DNA of 64,000 nucleotides from Parvularcula sp. LCG005 (GTDB taxonomy: Bacteria; Pseudomonadota; Alphaproteobacteria; Caulobacterales; Parvularculaceae): NCBI RefSeq assembly GCF_032930845.1, contig NZ_CP136758.1, forward strand, positions 2,619,001 through 2,683,000, in the 5' to 3' direction. A model generated the notes under the pieces. That model had not been told where the DNA came from. It did no database searches and worked only from the letters and a program-made list of their open reading frames with translations. The position numbers and the translations under genes were made by a program. The stretch's first letter is position 1; each line of letters opens with the position of its first letter. Below are positions 1 through 7,525 of the stretch, piece after piece.

Positions 1-2
1 GG

Positions 3-431
3 ATCATGGACTGGATCGAAGAGGGGCGGGACAGGGGTGCGAGCGTCCTGTGTGGCGGCGAACGCACCGGCAACACGATCACCGCGACGGTGCTTGAGAA
101 CGTGCCGGTCGATATCGATCTTTACCGGGAGGAAGTATTCGGCCCAGTGATCCTGCTCGAACCGTATGATCAGTTTGACGATGCCATCGCGCGGGTCAAT
201 GACAGCCGATATGGGTTGCAGGCTGGCGTCTTCACCCGCGATATCTACAAGGCGCATCAGGCATGGGACGACCTTCATGTGGGCGGCGTCATCATCAATG
301 ACGTTCCCTCCTGGCGGGTTGATCACATGCCCTATGGCGGCGTGAAGGATTCCGGACTCGGACGGGAGGGATTGCGGTTTTCGATCGAAGACATGACGGA
401 AATCCGCCTGATGGTCCTTCGCACCCCGTGA
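3..431 (+). CDS. Aldehyde dehydrogenase, C-terminal part (5' end outside window)
   Basis: This is the last ~142 codons of an NAD(P)-dependent aldehyde dehydrogenase of about 480 residues; the reading frame is open to the window's left edge. The segment EEVFGPVI holds the cofactor-contacting glutamate, and PYGGVKDSGLGREG is the conserved block near the family's C-terminus. The catalytic cysteine and Rossmann region lie upstream, outside the window, so substrate preference cannot be judged. The stop is one base before the alkB-like start, so the two genes are probably cotranscribed. The family call is secure; the substrate is unknown. Confidence 0.9.
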   Translation: MMDWIEEGRDRGASVLCGGERTGNTITATVLENVPVDIDLYREEVFGPVILLEPYDQFDDAIARVNDSRYGLQAGVFTRDIYKAHQAWDDLHVGGVIINDVPSWRVDHMPYGGVKDSGLGREGLRFSIEDMTEIRLMVLRTP

Positions 432-432
432 C

Positions 433-1071
433 ATGACAACATCCCCCCTGCCCCAGCCTGAATCGGTCGGCGACGGCGCCATCATTTACCGGCGTGCACT
501 GAACGATCACGACCAGAAATCCCTGTCCGGATGGACGATGGCGGCCTGCAACGCGGCGGGATGGCTCGCCCCTGTGACCCCGGGGGGAAAGCCCTTCTCC
601 GTCCGTCAGATGAATTTTGGTCCGTTGGGCTGGGTATCTGATCGCCGGGGATACAGGTATCAGGCTGACCATCCGGAGACCGGCCAGCCTTGGCCCGCCA
701 TGCCTGATACCATTACTGATCTGTGGAACGCCTGTCTGCCGGATGCACCCGAGCCGCAATGCTGCCTCGTCAATCATTATACGGATTCAGCGCGAATGGG
801 CTTGCATCGTGACGCTGACGAAGAGGATCAGACGGTCCCGCTGATGACCCTGTCGCTCGGTGCCCCGGCGCGCTTTCGCCTGGGCCGGCCGGAGCGTGGC
901 GGCCCCACCCGGTCATTTGTACTGGACAGTGGCGACATCCTGATCATGGGCGGAACGTCACGGCGCGCCTATCACGGCATCGACAAACTGCTCCCGGCCG
1001 ATGCCCTGTTTTCACCGGATCTGGGCTTTGACGGAAGACTGAGTCTGACCGTACGACGGGTGACCAGTTGA
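433..1071 (+). CDS. AlkB-family 2-oxoglutarate/Fe(II) dioxygenase
   Basis: A 212-residue protein of the AlkB family, which oxidatively removes alkyl groups from DNA or RNA bases using Fe(II) and 2-oxoglutarate. The iron ligands are visible: H125 and D127 in GLHRDADE and H181 in AYHGID. Arginines R202 and R208 sit in RLSLTVR, the 2-oxoglutarate/substrate motif usually written RxNxTxR. Here the central Asn is Ser, so this is a variant of the classic motif. The NHY at about 115-117 matches the NxY that binds 2-oxoglutarate. Length matches E. coli AlkB (216). It starts right after the aldehyde dehydrogenase stop, suggesting an operon coupling repair to aldehyde detoxification, which is inference. 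Confidence 0.85.
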   Translation: MTTSPLPQPESVGDGAIIYRRALNDHDQKSLSGWTMAACNAAGWLAPVTPGGKPFSVRQMNFGPLGWVSDRRGYRYQADHPETGQPWPAMPDTITDLWNACLPDAPEPQCCLVNHYTDSARMGLHRDADEEDQTVPLMTLSLGAPARFRLGRPERGGPTRSFVLDSGDILIMGGTSRRAYHGIDKLLPADALFSPDLGFDGRLSLTVRRVTS

Positions 1072-1094
1072 CCGGCAGGATTACTCCTGCCGGT
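1071..1094. terminator. Hairpin between convergent genes
   Basis: ACCGGCAGGA-TTAC-TCCTGCCGGT is a perfect 10-bp stem with a 4-base loop. It lies between the alkB-like stop and the end of the convergent lipoprotein pseudogene. The following run, TCGTCCTCTT, is only moderately T-rich, so terminator strength is uncertain, but position and symmetry fit a terminator. Confidence 0.55.
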
Positions 1095-1108
1095 TCGTCC
1101 TCTTAAGC

Positions 1109-4003
1109 TCAATCAGCAGCGATACCGAACTGGAGAGCATACCCATCAATCCTGCCGTCGACAGCGACAATGGCGTTCAATGACCGACCATTTTCCGTGA
1201 ACGCAACATAGCGCCCGCGTGCATTGAGCGCACCAGCAGACGTTGGAACAGTCGATAGCGCAATCGTCCCTGTACGCGCCAATGACGACGAACTGTACAG
1301 GAAAATAGAACTTTCAATAGTCTGATAAGCCCCCACATTACCATAAATCTCTTTGCCCGGCATGACGGCCCAGCGATCAAGATCGCGTGAATGCGCAGCT
1401 GAAAAGGCAACAACACTGCCTTGCAGCTTACCGATATATGTCATATCCGTACTTGCGTCAGCTGTTGTTCTCAACACTGGACCTCTGGCGTTCAGCAGCG
1501 TCGCGCCATCTTGGCTGAGCCACAAATCCGTGCCGAGCGAATATTCGCCGTGATAGCGGCTGTCCCCCAAATTGACAGCATAACCTGTTGAGACGTCAAA
1601 CTTGTGATCGTCAGCAGGGCTGAGGCCCGTGTCGGCACCGTAAATCCAATTGTTTTGCGGATGCATGGCCAATCGAAGTCCGGCATAAAGACTGCCGCTC
1701 CTCGTGACGGCTCCCGACGCCGGATTAACGGAAATCATTTCTTCCCATTGATCCGCACTCGGCGCAACATGCGCTATACCGGCATGGTCGATCACGATGT
1801 CACCGAAGACACGATCGCCATCAACAGTGCTGGTATTCTCAATTTCGACCGTCGTGACAACGGATGACCTCGCCACGTCGATAAATGTAACACCGCCGTT
1901 ATGAGATATCGCCGCTCTTCTGCCGTCCGGCGAGACGCCCACGGCAAATCCAGGAGCAGGAAGCTCAATCTCCTTCAGATTCCCAGCGGCATCGAAAAGC
2001 TTGGCCACGGGCCGGTCGCCTGTCAGCACGATGTAAACGTTCTGACTTGCGCTATATTCGGCATCCAGAATATCGCCTTCGATCCGCTGCACACGAACGG
2101 GATTTGAGCGCGGCATCACGGTGACCTCAACCCGTCTTGGCTCGCTGTAGCGCAAGCCGTCATAAGCCCGCACCTCGAACTGGTAGGTCCCCGCCAGAGT
2201 CGGCACAAAGGAGGGCCGTGCCCCCTGTAGCGACACAGTTCCCGCCCCACTGGGAACCGCTATTGGTGACCAGTCGAAGGTGAGGGACTGATTTTCAGGG
2301 TCCTCGCTGGCCGAAGCGTCCAGAACGACTGATGAACCAAGGGCCGACGAATAATAGCGACGGGTGCTGATTTTCGGCGCGGCATTCTCGAACGCCGCCA
2401 ATCGACGACCCTGAGTCAGGATCGCGTATTGTGCCGTCGGTGCCGACGTATCGACGCCAACCACAAACAAGCCCGGTGTACTGTCGGCAGCAAAGACATA
2501 TTGGGCGTTCCACTGAATGGCTGTGGTCGCGCTCACGGACGGAAGATCTACAGTACGGAGTCTGTCACCCGTTTCCAGATCATAATTTACAATCATGCCG
2601 CGATCAGCTGCGAGCAAAGTCGCGCCAGTCCGGTCCTCAATCGTATACCATTGATGCCCGACAAAGCTGGCATCAGCATGGAGAAAATTGACAGTGTTGG
2701 ACAGGGACATAGCATATTTCATGTCATTCTGGCGCCACTCAGCACTGCGAAGAACATCACCCGATGGCGATAGGATCGCGCCGCCGCCCGGCGAGAAATA
2801 CAGATCTTCTCCCAGATCAAAATCCCCGTGATACAGCGAATCATAGGCGTAATACTCGCCCGAACCGTTTAGCGTGAAACGTTGAACATCTCCTGACCAT
2901 GAGCCGCGGGACGCACCGTAAATTTTGCCGCTTACTGATCGTTTGACAACATAATCACTGTATGAGGTTGAAAATGTTTCATAGGCACCGTTGTCCACGG
3001 AGAGAGCGTAGGACTGGTTTCCATCGGTCAAAAAGGCCAGATCATCTTCTGCGAAGACGACTTCCTTCATGTCCGCAGGTATTGGATACTCAGCGACCAC
3101 CATCATGCTTTCAAGGTCGACAATACTGACATGGCCGTCATGTGCCACAGCAGCACGCCGCCCGTTGGGAGATTGCGATACAGCGGCCGCAGTATAAGAC
3201 AGCGTGACAGTTTCGATATTCATCCCATCCATCAGCCGACGGAGCGTCTTCCCATCAATAGTGACGAGCGCCTGACTTTCTTCTGAGAAGTCGACATCAA
3301 CAGGGCGGGCTGCCAGCGGGATGACGTCATATTCGTCGATATCGACACTGACCGGAGCGATCGTATCGGCCTCAAATCCGTCGGAGACCGTAAGCTCAAA
3401 TTCATAGCGACCTACAGCGTCAAACCGGGCGAGAACCTGTGCGCCCTCCAATACTGACGGGAGCGCTGAAGCCGAAGGCTTTTCAATGACAGTCCACTAA
3501 TAGGTGAGGCCTTGTTCGTTGACATCGGTCGACGCCGTGGCGTCGAGCAGAAACTCATCGTTCAGCGCAAGGCCAGCTGTCTGAAGGGCCCCACCGGCTT
3601 CGGGCGCTTCATTCGTCAGCTCCAGCGTCACCGAATCCGTACTCGTGCCGCCCCGCCCGTCGGACACCGCCAGGTCGATAACATACGTACCGGGCGTCGA
3701 CGTCAACAGAAGGGCACTGCGTGTATTCCCATCGCGGATTGTTGCGGCCGCACCGGATGGTTGGGTTGAAATGGTCCAGCGATAGGAAAGGCTGTCACCA
3801 TCGGGGTCAAAACTGCCCGCCGCCGTCAGAGCAACACCCGATGTGCGGAGTGAGGCCGTGCGACCCGGTCCGGCATCTGCCGTTGGGGGCCTGTTCGGCT
3901 GGCTCGTTGCGCCACCAGTGCCACCGCCGCCGCCGCAGGCTGTTAATAGCGCCGCGAGCGCACCGAGTGTAAGATATTGATTTGTCACAGTATCACCGCC
4001 CAA
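1109..4003 (-). pseudogene. Large PKD-repeat lipoprotein gene interrupted by one in-frame amber codon
   Basis: Two consecutive reading frames are one gene of about 963 codons split only by an in-frame TAG at 3499-3497. The sequence reads LTY-stop-WTV, exactly where a PKD domain normally has LTYxW; the same protein has LSYRWTI earlier. There is no frameshift. The N-terminus has a lipoprotein signal (LLTACGG lipobox), a Gly-rich linker, then PKD/Ig-like repeats. The larger part holds two beta-propeller-like blocks with matching SPDGRRAAISHNGG and SPNGRRAAVAHDGH segments, plus another PKD domain (LTFDWSPI). It is probably a cell-surface lipoprotein. As read it would give a 168-residue stub; suppression or reading error are alternatives. 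Confidence 0.75.
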
Positions 4004-4171
4004 TGAATGTCATCCACAAGTACGGTATCAGTTTATTTTCGAAATTAAAGACAATATTCGCTCGCTACACTTGCGATAGTGAAATGGTCCACCAGCCAAG
4101 GTACGCTCCCGGCGATGCCAAAAGGATGGCACACGCAGAGATAGAGACGTCAATCTCTAGGAGCCGCAGCA

Positions 4172-4265
4172 ATGAGATCGACTAGCCACTCGAAGCCGTC
4201 ACACACCGGCGTCGCAAAACCAACAAGGAAACGCCCTGCGCCACTTCCCCTGCGCGTCACCGATG
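4172..4265 (+). pseudogene. N-terminal relic of a second MobC-like mobilization gene
   Basis: The first ~31 codons, starting at an ATG behind AGGAG, read KRPAPLPLRVTDD. They align with the intact MobC-like protein at 10.06 kb (KRPAPISLRVTEE) with mostly synonymous codon changes. The match stops abruptly near 4265, where the frame enters the antisense of the next gene. No function is expected. It shows that a mobilization region once lay here and marks either an old element end or an insertion into mobC. Confidence 0.6.
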
Positions 4266-4273
4266 ATGTCCGA

Positions 4274-4954
4274 CTATTCGAATCTGAGCTCGCCGCCCTC
4301 TTCGAATTTATGTTCGTAATGTTCCGGCGCGCCGAGAATAGTCAAGTAAGAACCAGCGCCAACAAAGGATTCAAAGAAATTGAGGACGCGCACGCGCACG
4401 GATGATTGATTGGACAAGACGAAGTCCGCCTCTTCGCAGGCCAGCTCCGTCGCCTCAATTATTGTCTCATCATGCGCCCTGAAATTGCATACACCGATCC
4501 CGCCTTTGAGATAGATATAGGCACGGTTCCGACCGGTGATTTCAATATTGTGGGCGGTGATGGGCTGATAAATAAGCTGCGATCCATTCAGGACTTGCGC
4601 TGTCGGACTCTGATCTTCTTCATACCGCACATCTCTGAAGGTCAATCTCGCCCCACCCTGCACCATCACAATGTTCGGACCACGCGGTCCAGTGATCCGA
4701 AAATGCGGGGGATTGTCGGTCGAGGCGGGTTCCTTCTGGTCCAGAAGCAGGCGATTTCCAGCATCGCGGATATCCGCAGCCGCGACATCGCCCCCGACCA
4801 CCTCGACCGTGTAGATCCCTCCGTAATCGTAATCTACGATGACACCTTCACCGACATAGAGGCTTCGAATGTCGGTAACTTCTCGTTGCTGGGCAGAAGC
4901 GGATGCAAACGCCAGCAGGAACGCCCCCGACAGGGACAATATACTCTTGGTCAT
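4274..4954 (-). CDS. Secreted protein of unknown function
   Basis: A 226-residue protein from the ATG at 4954; the ATG 30 bases upstream has no ribosome site, while GGGGGGATC precedes the chosen one. Residues 1-21 form a clear signal peptide ending in FASASAQQ. The mature part is rich in beta-strand-like alternation and short ladders (RDAGNRLLL, TGRNRAYIYLKGGIG). It has two widely spaced cysteines (GVCNF and LACEEA), compatible with an exported beta-sandwich or beta-helix. I do not recognise a family. It sits between two relics of a mobC-like gene, so it may have arrived as part of an insertion. Confidence 0.6.
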   Translation of the reverse strand: MTKSILSLSGAFLLAFASASAQQREVTDIRSLYVGEGVIVDYDYGGIYTVEVVGGDVAAADIRDAGNRLLLDQKEPASTDNPPHFRITGPRGPNIVMVQGGARLTFRDVRYEEDQSPTAQVLNGSQLIYQPITAHNIEITGRNRAYIYLKGGIGVCNFRAHDETIIEATELACEEADFVLSNQSSVRVRVLNFFESFVGAGSYLTILGAPEHYEHKFEEGGELRFE

Positions 4955-5503
4955 GATGATCCCCCCATGGCATCTGATCCGCAAGCAGATCTTGACGCTC
5001 CATTCATTTAACAGGGCGTTCTCAGCGCGATGGCATCCCCTTCCACCGAGAACGCTGTGGAAAAAGCACCCTATTGGTCAAGTCTGTTGAAGACAAGTGA
5101 CGGGTCGAAAAGCGCAGTGTGTGATATCCAATTTGTCCGCTTGGAGACATTATTTCATTTTGGCCAAATGCTTGCCATCCCGTGTGGCCAGACCATACTT
5201 CGCAGAAAGGCCAGCGCCGGATCGAGAGGTGGCCCCGCAAGAGAGATCCTGCGAATATGACGGCTGAGCAAGTCATATCAAATAATGAATGAAAGGAGGA
5301 GAAGCGCACCTAGAGGGAGAAACTTCGAACGCGCTTTTAAAAGAATTAGCCGACTGGAACCGTCAACTTCAACATTCAAGCAGTGCTTTCGATGAGCCAT
5401 CCCTATGAGCGGCTCCTCGACCCCGAACAAGCACGATCCGATCATACCTTTCTTCCACGCCGCCGTCACCAGAGAGCCTCTGCCTGCGAAGTGGAGCCAC
5501 AGA

Positions 5504-5620
5504 ACCGACCTTTCTGCCTGACCGAGAGGAAGCAGCTGGAAGCTGACGCCAGAAAAAGGCCTCTGGGGGCTTACATCATGGTGCGGGCCTCAAAATCTGG
5601 ACCGGTTGGGAGGGATTTAT
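5504..5620 (+). pseudogene. Central relic of a MobC-like gene
   Basis: The frame reads LTERKQLEADARKRPLGAYI. This aligns with the segment of the intact MobC-like protein that follows the block found at 4172-4265 (RVTEEERALLKDRAGRRSVNAYIR). Together the two relics cover adjacent parts of one mobC-like gene, separated here by ~1.24 kb that includes the secreted-protein gene. The frame ends soon after, at about 5622. It is not functional. Confidence 0.5.
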
Positions 5621-5747
5621 AAAGTGCAGGATGAGCCGATTTCTAATGGTGCAGGCAACTTTACAATGGCGAGGCATATTTATGGCATTGCCGACCGCGA
5701 GGAAGGTCAAATCACCCTATTTTAGGACAAATATTGGATTATATATG

Positions 5748-5769
5748 AGCCATATTACTACAATATGTC
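5748..5769. promoter_or_regulatory. Operator copy 1 upstream of hipBA
   Basis: The site has the form AGCCATATTA-ctaca-ATATGTC, with inverted CATATT/AATATG arms. A second copy of the same pattern lies 81 bases downstream, directly before hipB. HipB-type antitoxins repress their own operon by binding paired inverted repeats, so these are the likely operators. The sequence differs from the E. coli HipB site. Confidence 0.5.
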
Positions 5770-5828
5770 TCATGGATAAATCATTTCTTGAAAATTTTAT
5801 TATAACGACCTATAATGACTCATAAATA

Positions 5829-5850
5829 AGCCATATTATGGTGATATGAC
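5829..5850. promoter_or_regulatory. Operator copy 2 upstream of hipBA
   Basis: The site has the form AGCCATATTA-tggtg-ATATGAC, matching copy 1 in 17 of 22 positions and centred about 30 bases before the hipB start. Together with copy 1 it frames the only plausible promoter region for the hipB-hipA-nuclease operon. Confidence 0.5.
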
Positions 5851-5874
5851 TTACCAATAACCCAAAGCGTGACT

Positions 5875-6213
5875 ATGGCCCGTATCGAACAACGCACCTA
5901 TTCCCGCCAGACCCGTGAAGCGCTCGCGCTGCTTGGCAAGCTGATCCGTACCTCCCGAAAGGAGCGTCGGTTAACTGCCGAAGAACTTTCAGAGCGGGCC
6001 GGTATCTCCCGCAGCACGCTGCAGCGCATCGAAAAGGGCCACCCCAAAGTCGAAATCGGGACGGTGTTCGAGTGCGCCGCCATTGTCGGCGTGTCGCTCT
6101 TTAACACCGAACCGGGACGGCTGAGCGAGCGCCTTGCGCAAACAGAAGACAAGCTCGCGCTTCTGCCAACGTACACACGTAAACGCACAAAGGCGGCGAA
6201 AGATGATTTCTGA
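5875..6213 (+). CDS. hipB: HipB-like antitoxin, XRE-family DNA-binding protein
   Basis: A 112-residue protein from the ATG at 5875 (a GTG two codons upstream is possible). Residues ~17-70 form a Cro/XRE helix-turn-helix: LTAEELSERAGISRSTLQRI is the turn and recognition helix. It overlaps hipA by 11 bases. In the HipBA family the antitoxin sequesters the HipA kinase and represses the operon through paired operators; two matching inverted repeats lie upstream. The Lys/Arg-rich tail (TYTRKRTKAAKDDF) may contact DNA or the toxin. Family call strong; function by analogy. Confidence 0.85.
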   Translation: MARIEQRTYSRQTREALALLGKLIRTSRKERRLTAEELSERAGISRSTLQRIEKGHPKVEIGTVFECAAIVGVSLFNTEPGRLSERLAQTEDKLALLPTYTRKRTKAAKDDF

Positions 6214-7510
6214 GAGCTTCGATGAGGCATATGTGTGGATATGGCTGCCGGGCAAAACCGACCCCGTTGTTGCCGGTCGTCTGTATGGGGATAGTAGCAG
6301 CCCGCAATCGCTGGTTTTCAATTACGGTAAATCGTACCTCGCGCGCGAGGAGGCGATTCCGATCTATTTGCCGGAACTGCCTTTGCAACCTGGTGAATTG
6401 CCTTTGCCGGATGGCCTTACCATGCCGAGTAGCCTTCGCGATGCAGCTCCCGACGCTTGGGGGCGTCGCGTTATTCTCAATCGCAAATTCGGCGTTAAGG
6501 GAACAGCGCTTGAAAATCATTGGATGCCCGAAATCGCCTTTTTATTAGAGTCAGGATCAGACCGGATCGGTGCGCTCGATTTTCAGCGCTCGTCGACGAA
6601 ATATGTCCCGCGTAGCCCAAAAAGCGCGAGCCTCGAAGAGCTGTTGAGCGCAGCAGAGCTGATTGAAAAAGGGGTGCCGCTAACGCCGGAGCTTGCGCAG
6701 GCCATCCAGCATGGTAGCTCTATCGGTGGCGCGCGCCCAAAAGCGCTCATCGAAGATTACGATAAAAAATATGTCGCAAAATTTTCCGCCTCAAACGACA
6801 CCTACAGCGTTGTGAAAGGCGAATTCATCGCGATGCGGATTGCGGCGCTGGCCGGCTTGAATGTTGCGCCAGTCTCGCTTGAACTAGCTGCAGGAAAGGA
6901 TGTACTGCTCGTTGAGCGCTTTGATCGCATCCCTATCGATAATCGCTGGCAGCGTAAGGCCATGGTGTCCGCGCTCACCATGCTCGAACTCGATGAAATG
7001 ATGGCGCGCTACGCGAGCTATCAGGACCTCGCTGAAATCATTCGCCATCGCTTCACCGATCCACAGGCAACGCTGCATGAGCTGTTCGGGCGGCTGGTGT
7101 TCAACATCCTGTGTGGCAACACAGATGATCATGCGCGAAATCACGCAGCCTTCTGGAACGGCGAAATGCTCACGCTCACCCCTGCTTACGATATCTGTCC
7201 GCAGGGCCGCGCCGGGCAGGAAGCCGGTCAAGCCATGATTATACACGATGATATAAATTTAAGCCGGATTAGTGTCTGTCTAAGTGCAGCGCATAATTTC
7301 CTGTTGTCTGAAACTCAGGCGATGGAAACCATAGAAAATCAGATCAGGATCATTGCCAAGCATTGGAATGAAATCTGCGATGAAGCAACATTCTCGGAAG
7401 TCGACCGCAATCTGTTCTGGGGGCGGCAGTTCCTAAATCCGTTTGCCTTTGACGGCCTTGAAGGCAAAGCGGCTTCGATCAAAACGCTTGCAGATGAGGC
7501 TCGCGGGTAG
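6203..7510 (+). CDS. hipA: HipA-family serine/threonine kinase toxin
   Basis: A 435-residue HipA kinase from the ATG at 6203, which overlaps the hipB stop; a longer frame upstream lies inside hipB and is rejected. Kinase marks are in order: SSIGGARPKALI (nucleotide/activation segment), VAKF with the ATP-binding lysine, VLLVERFDR, the catalytic GNTDDHARNHA with Asp and Asn, and the metal-binding PAYDICP. HipA of E. coli phosphorylates glutamyl-tRNA synthetase and induces dormancy; the target here is unknown. Nothing needed for catalysis appears missing. The nuclease-STAND gene follows by 15 bases, so the three genes likely form one operon. Confidence 0.9.
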   Translation: MISESFDEAYVWIWLPGKTDPVVAGRLYGDSSSPQSLVFNYGKSYLAREEAIPIYLPELPLQPGELPLPDGLTMPSSLRDAAPDAWGRRVILNRKFGVKGTALENHWMPEIAFLLESGSDRIGALDFQRSSTKYVPRSPKSASLEELLSAAELIEKGVPLTPELAQAIQHGSSIGGARPKALIEDYDKKYVAKFSASNDTYSVVKGEFIAMRIAALAGLNVAPVSLELAAGKDVLLVERFDRIPIDNRWQRKAMVSALTMLELDEMMARYASYQDLAEIIRHRFTDPQATLHELFGRLVFNILCGNTDDHARNHAAFWNGEMLTLTPAYDICPQGRAGQEAGQAMIIHDDINLSRISVCLSAAHNFLLSETQAMETIENQIRIIAKHWNEICDEATFSEVDRNLFWGRQFLNPFAFDGLEGKAASIKTLADEARG

Positions 7511-7525
7511 AAAAGTTGGTTAAAT

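Larger units (their letters stand above)
4985..5868. other. Intergenic stretch with degenerate mob sequence and an AT-rich regulatory end
   Basis: About 880 bases without a convincing intact gene. It contains a mobC relic at 5504-5620, described separately, and turns strongly AT-rich from about 5640, holding the twin operators for hipBA. I see no RNA gene or insertion sequence in the rest. Confidence 0.5.

Noticed and set aside
4134-4162. Small inverted repeat (GAGAT/ATCTC) before the mobC relic as an oriT
   Set aside because: Five-base arms are too short to distinguish from chance.
4406-5011. Plus-strand frame opposite the secreted-protein gene
   Set aside because: The minus-strand gene has a signal peptide and ribosome site; the plus frame has neither.
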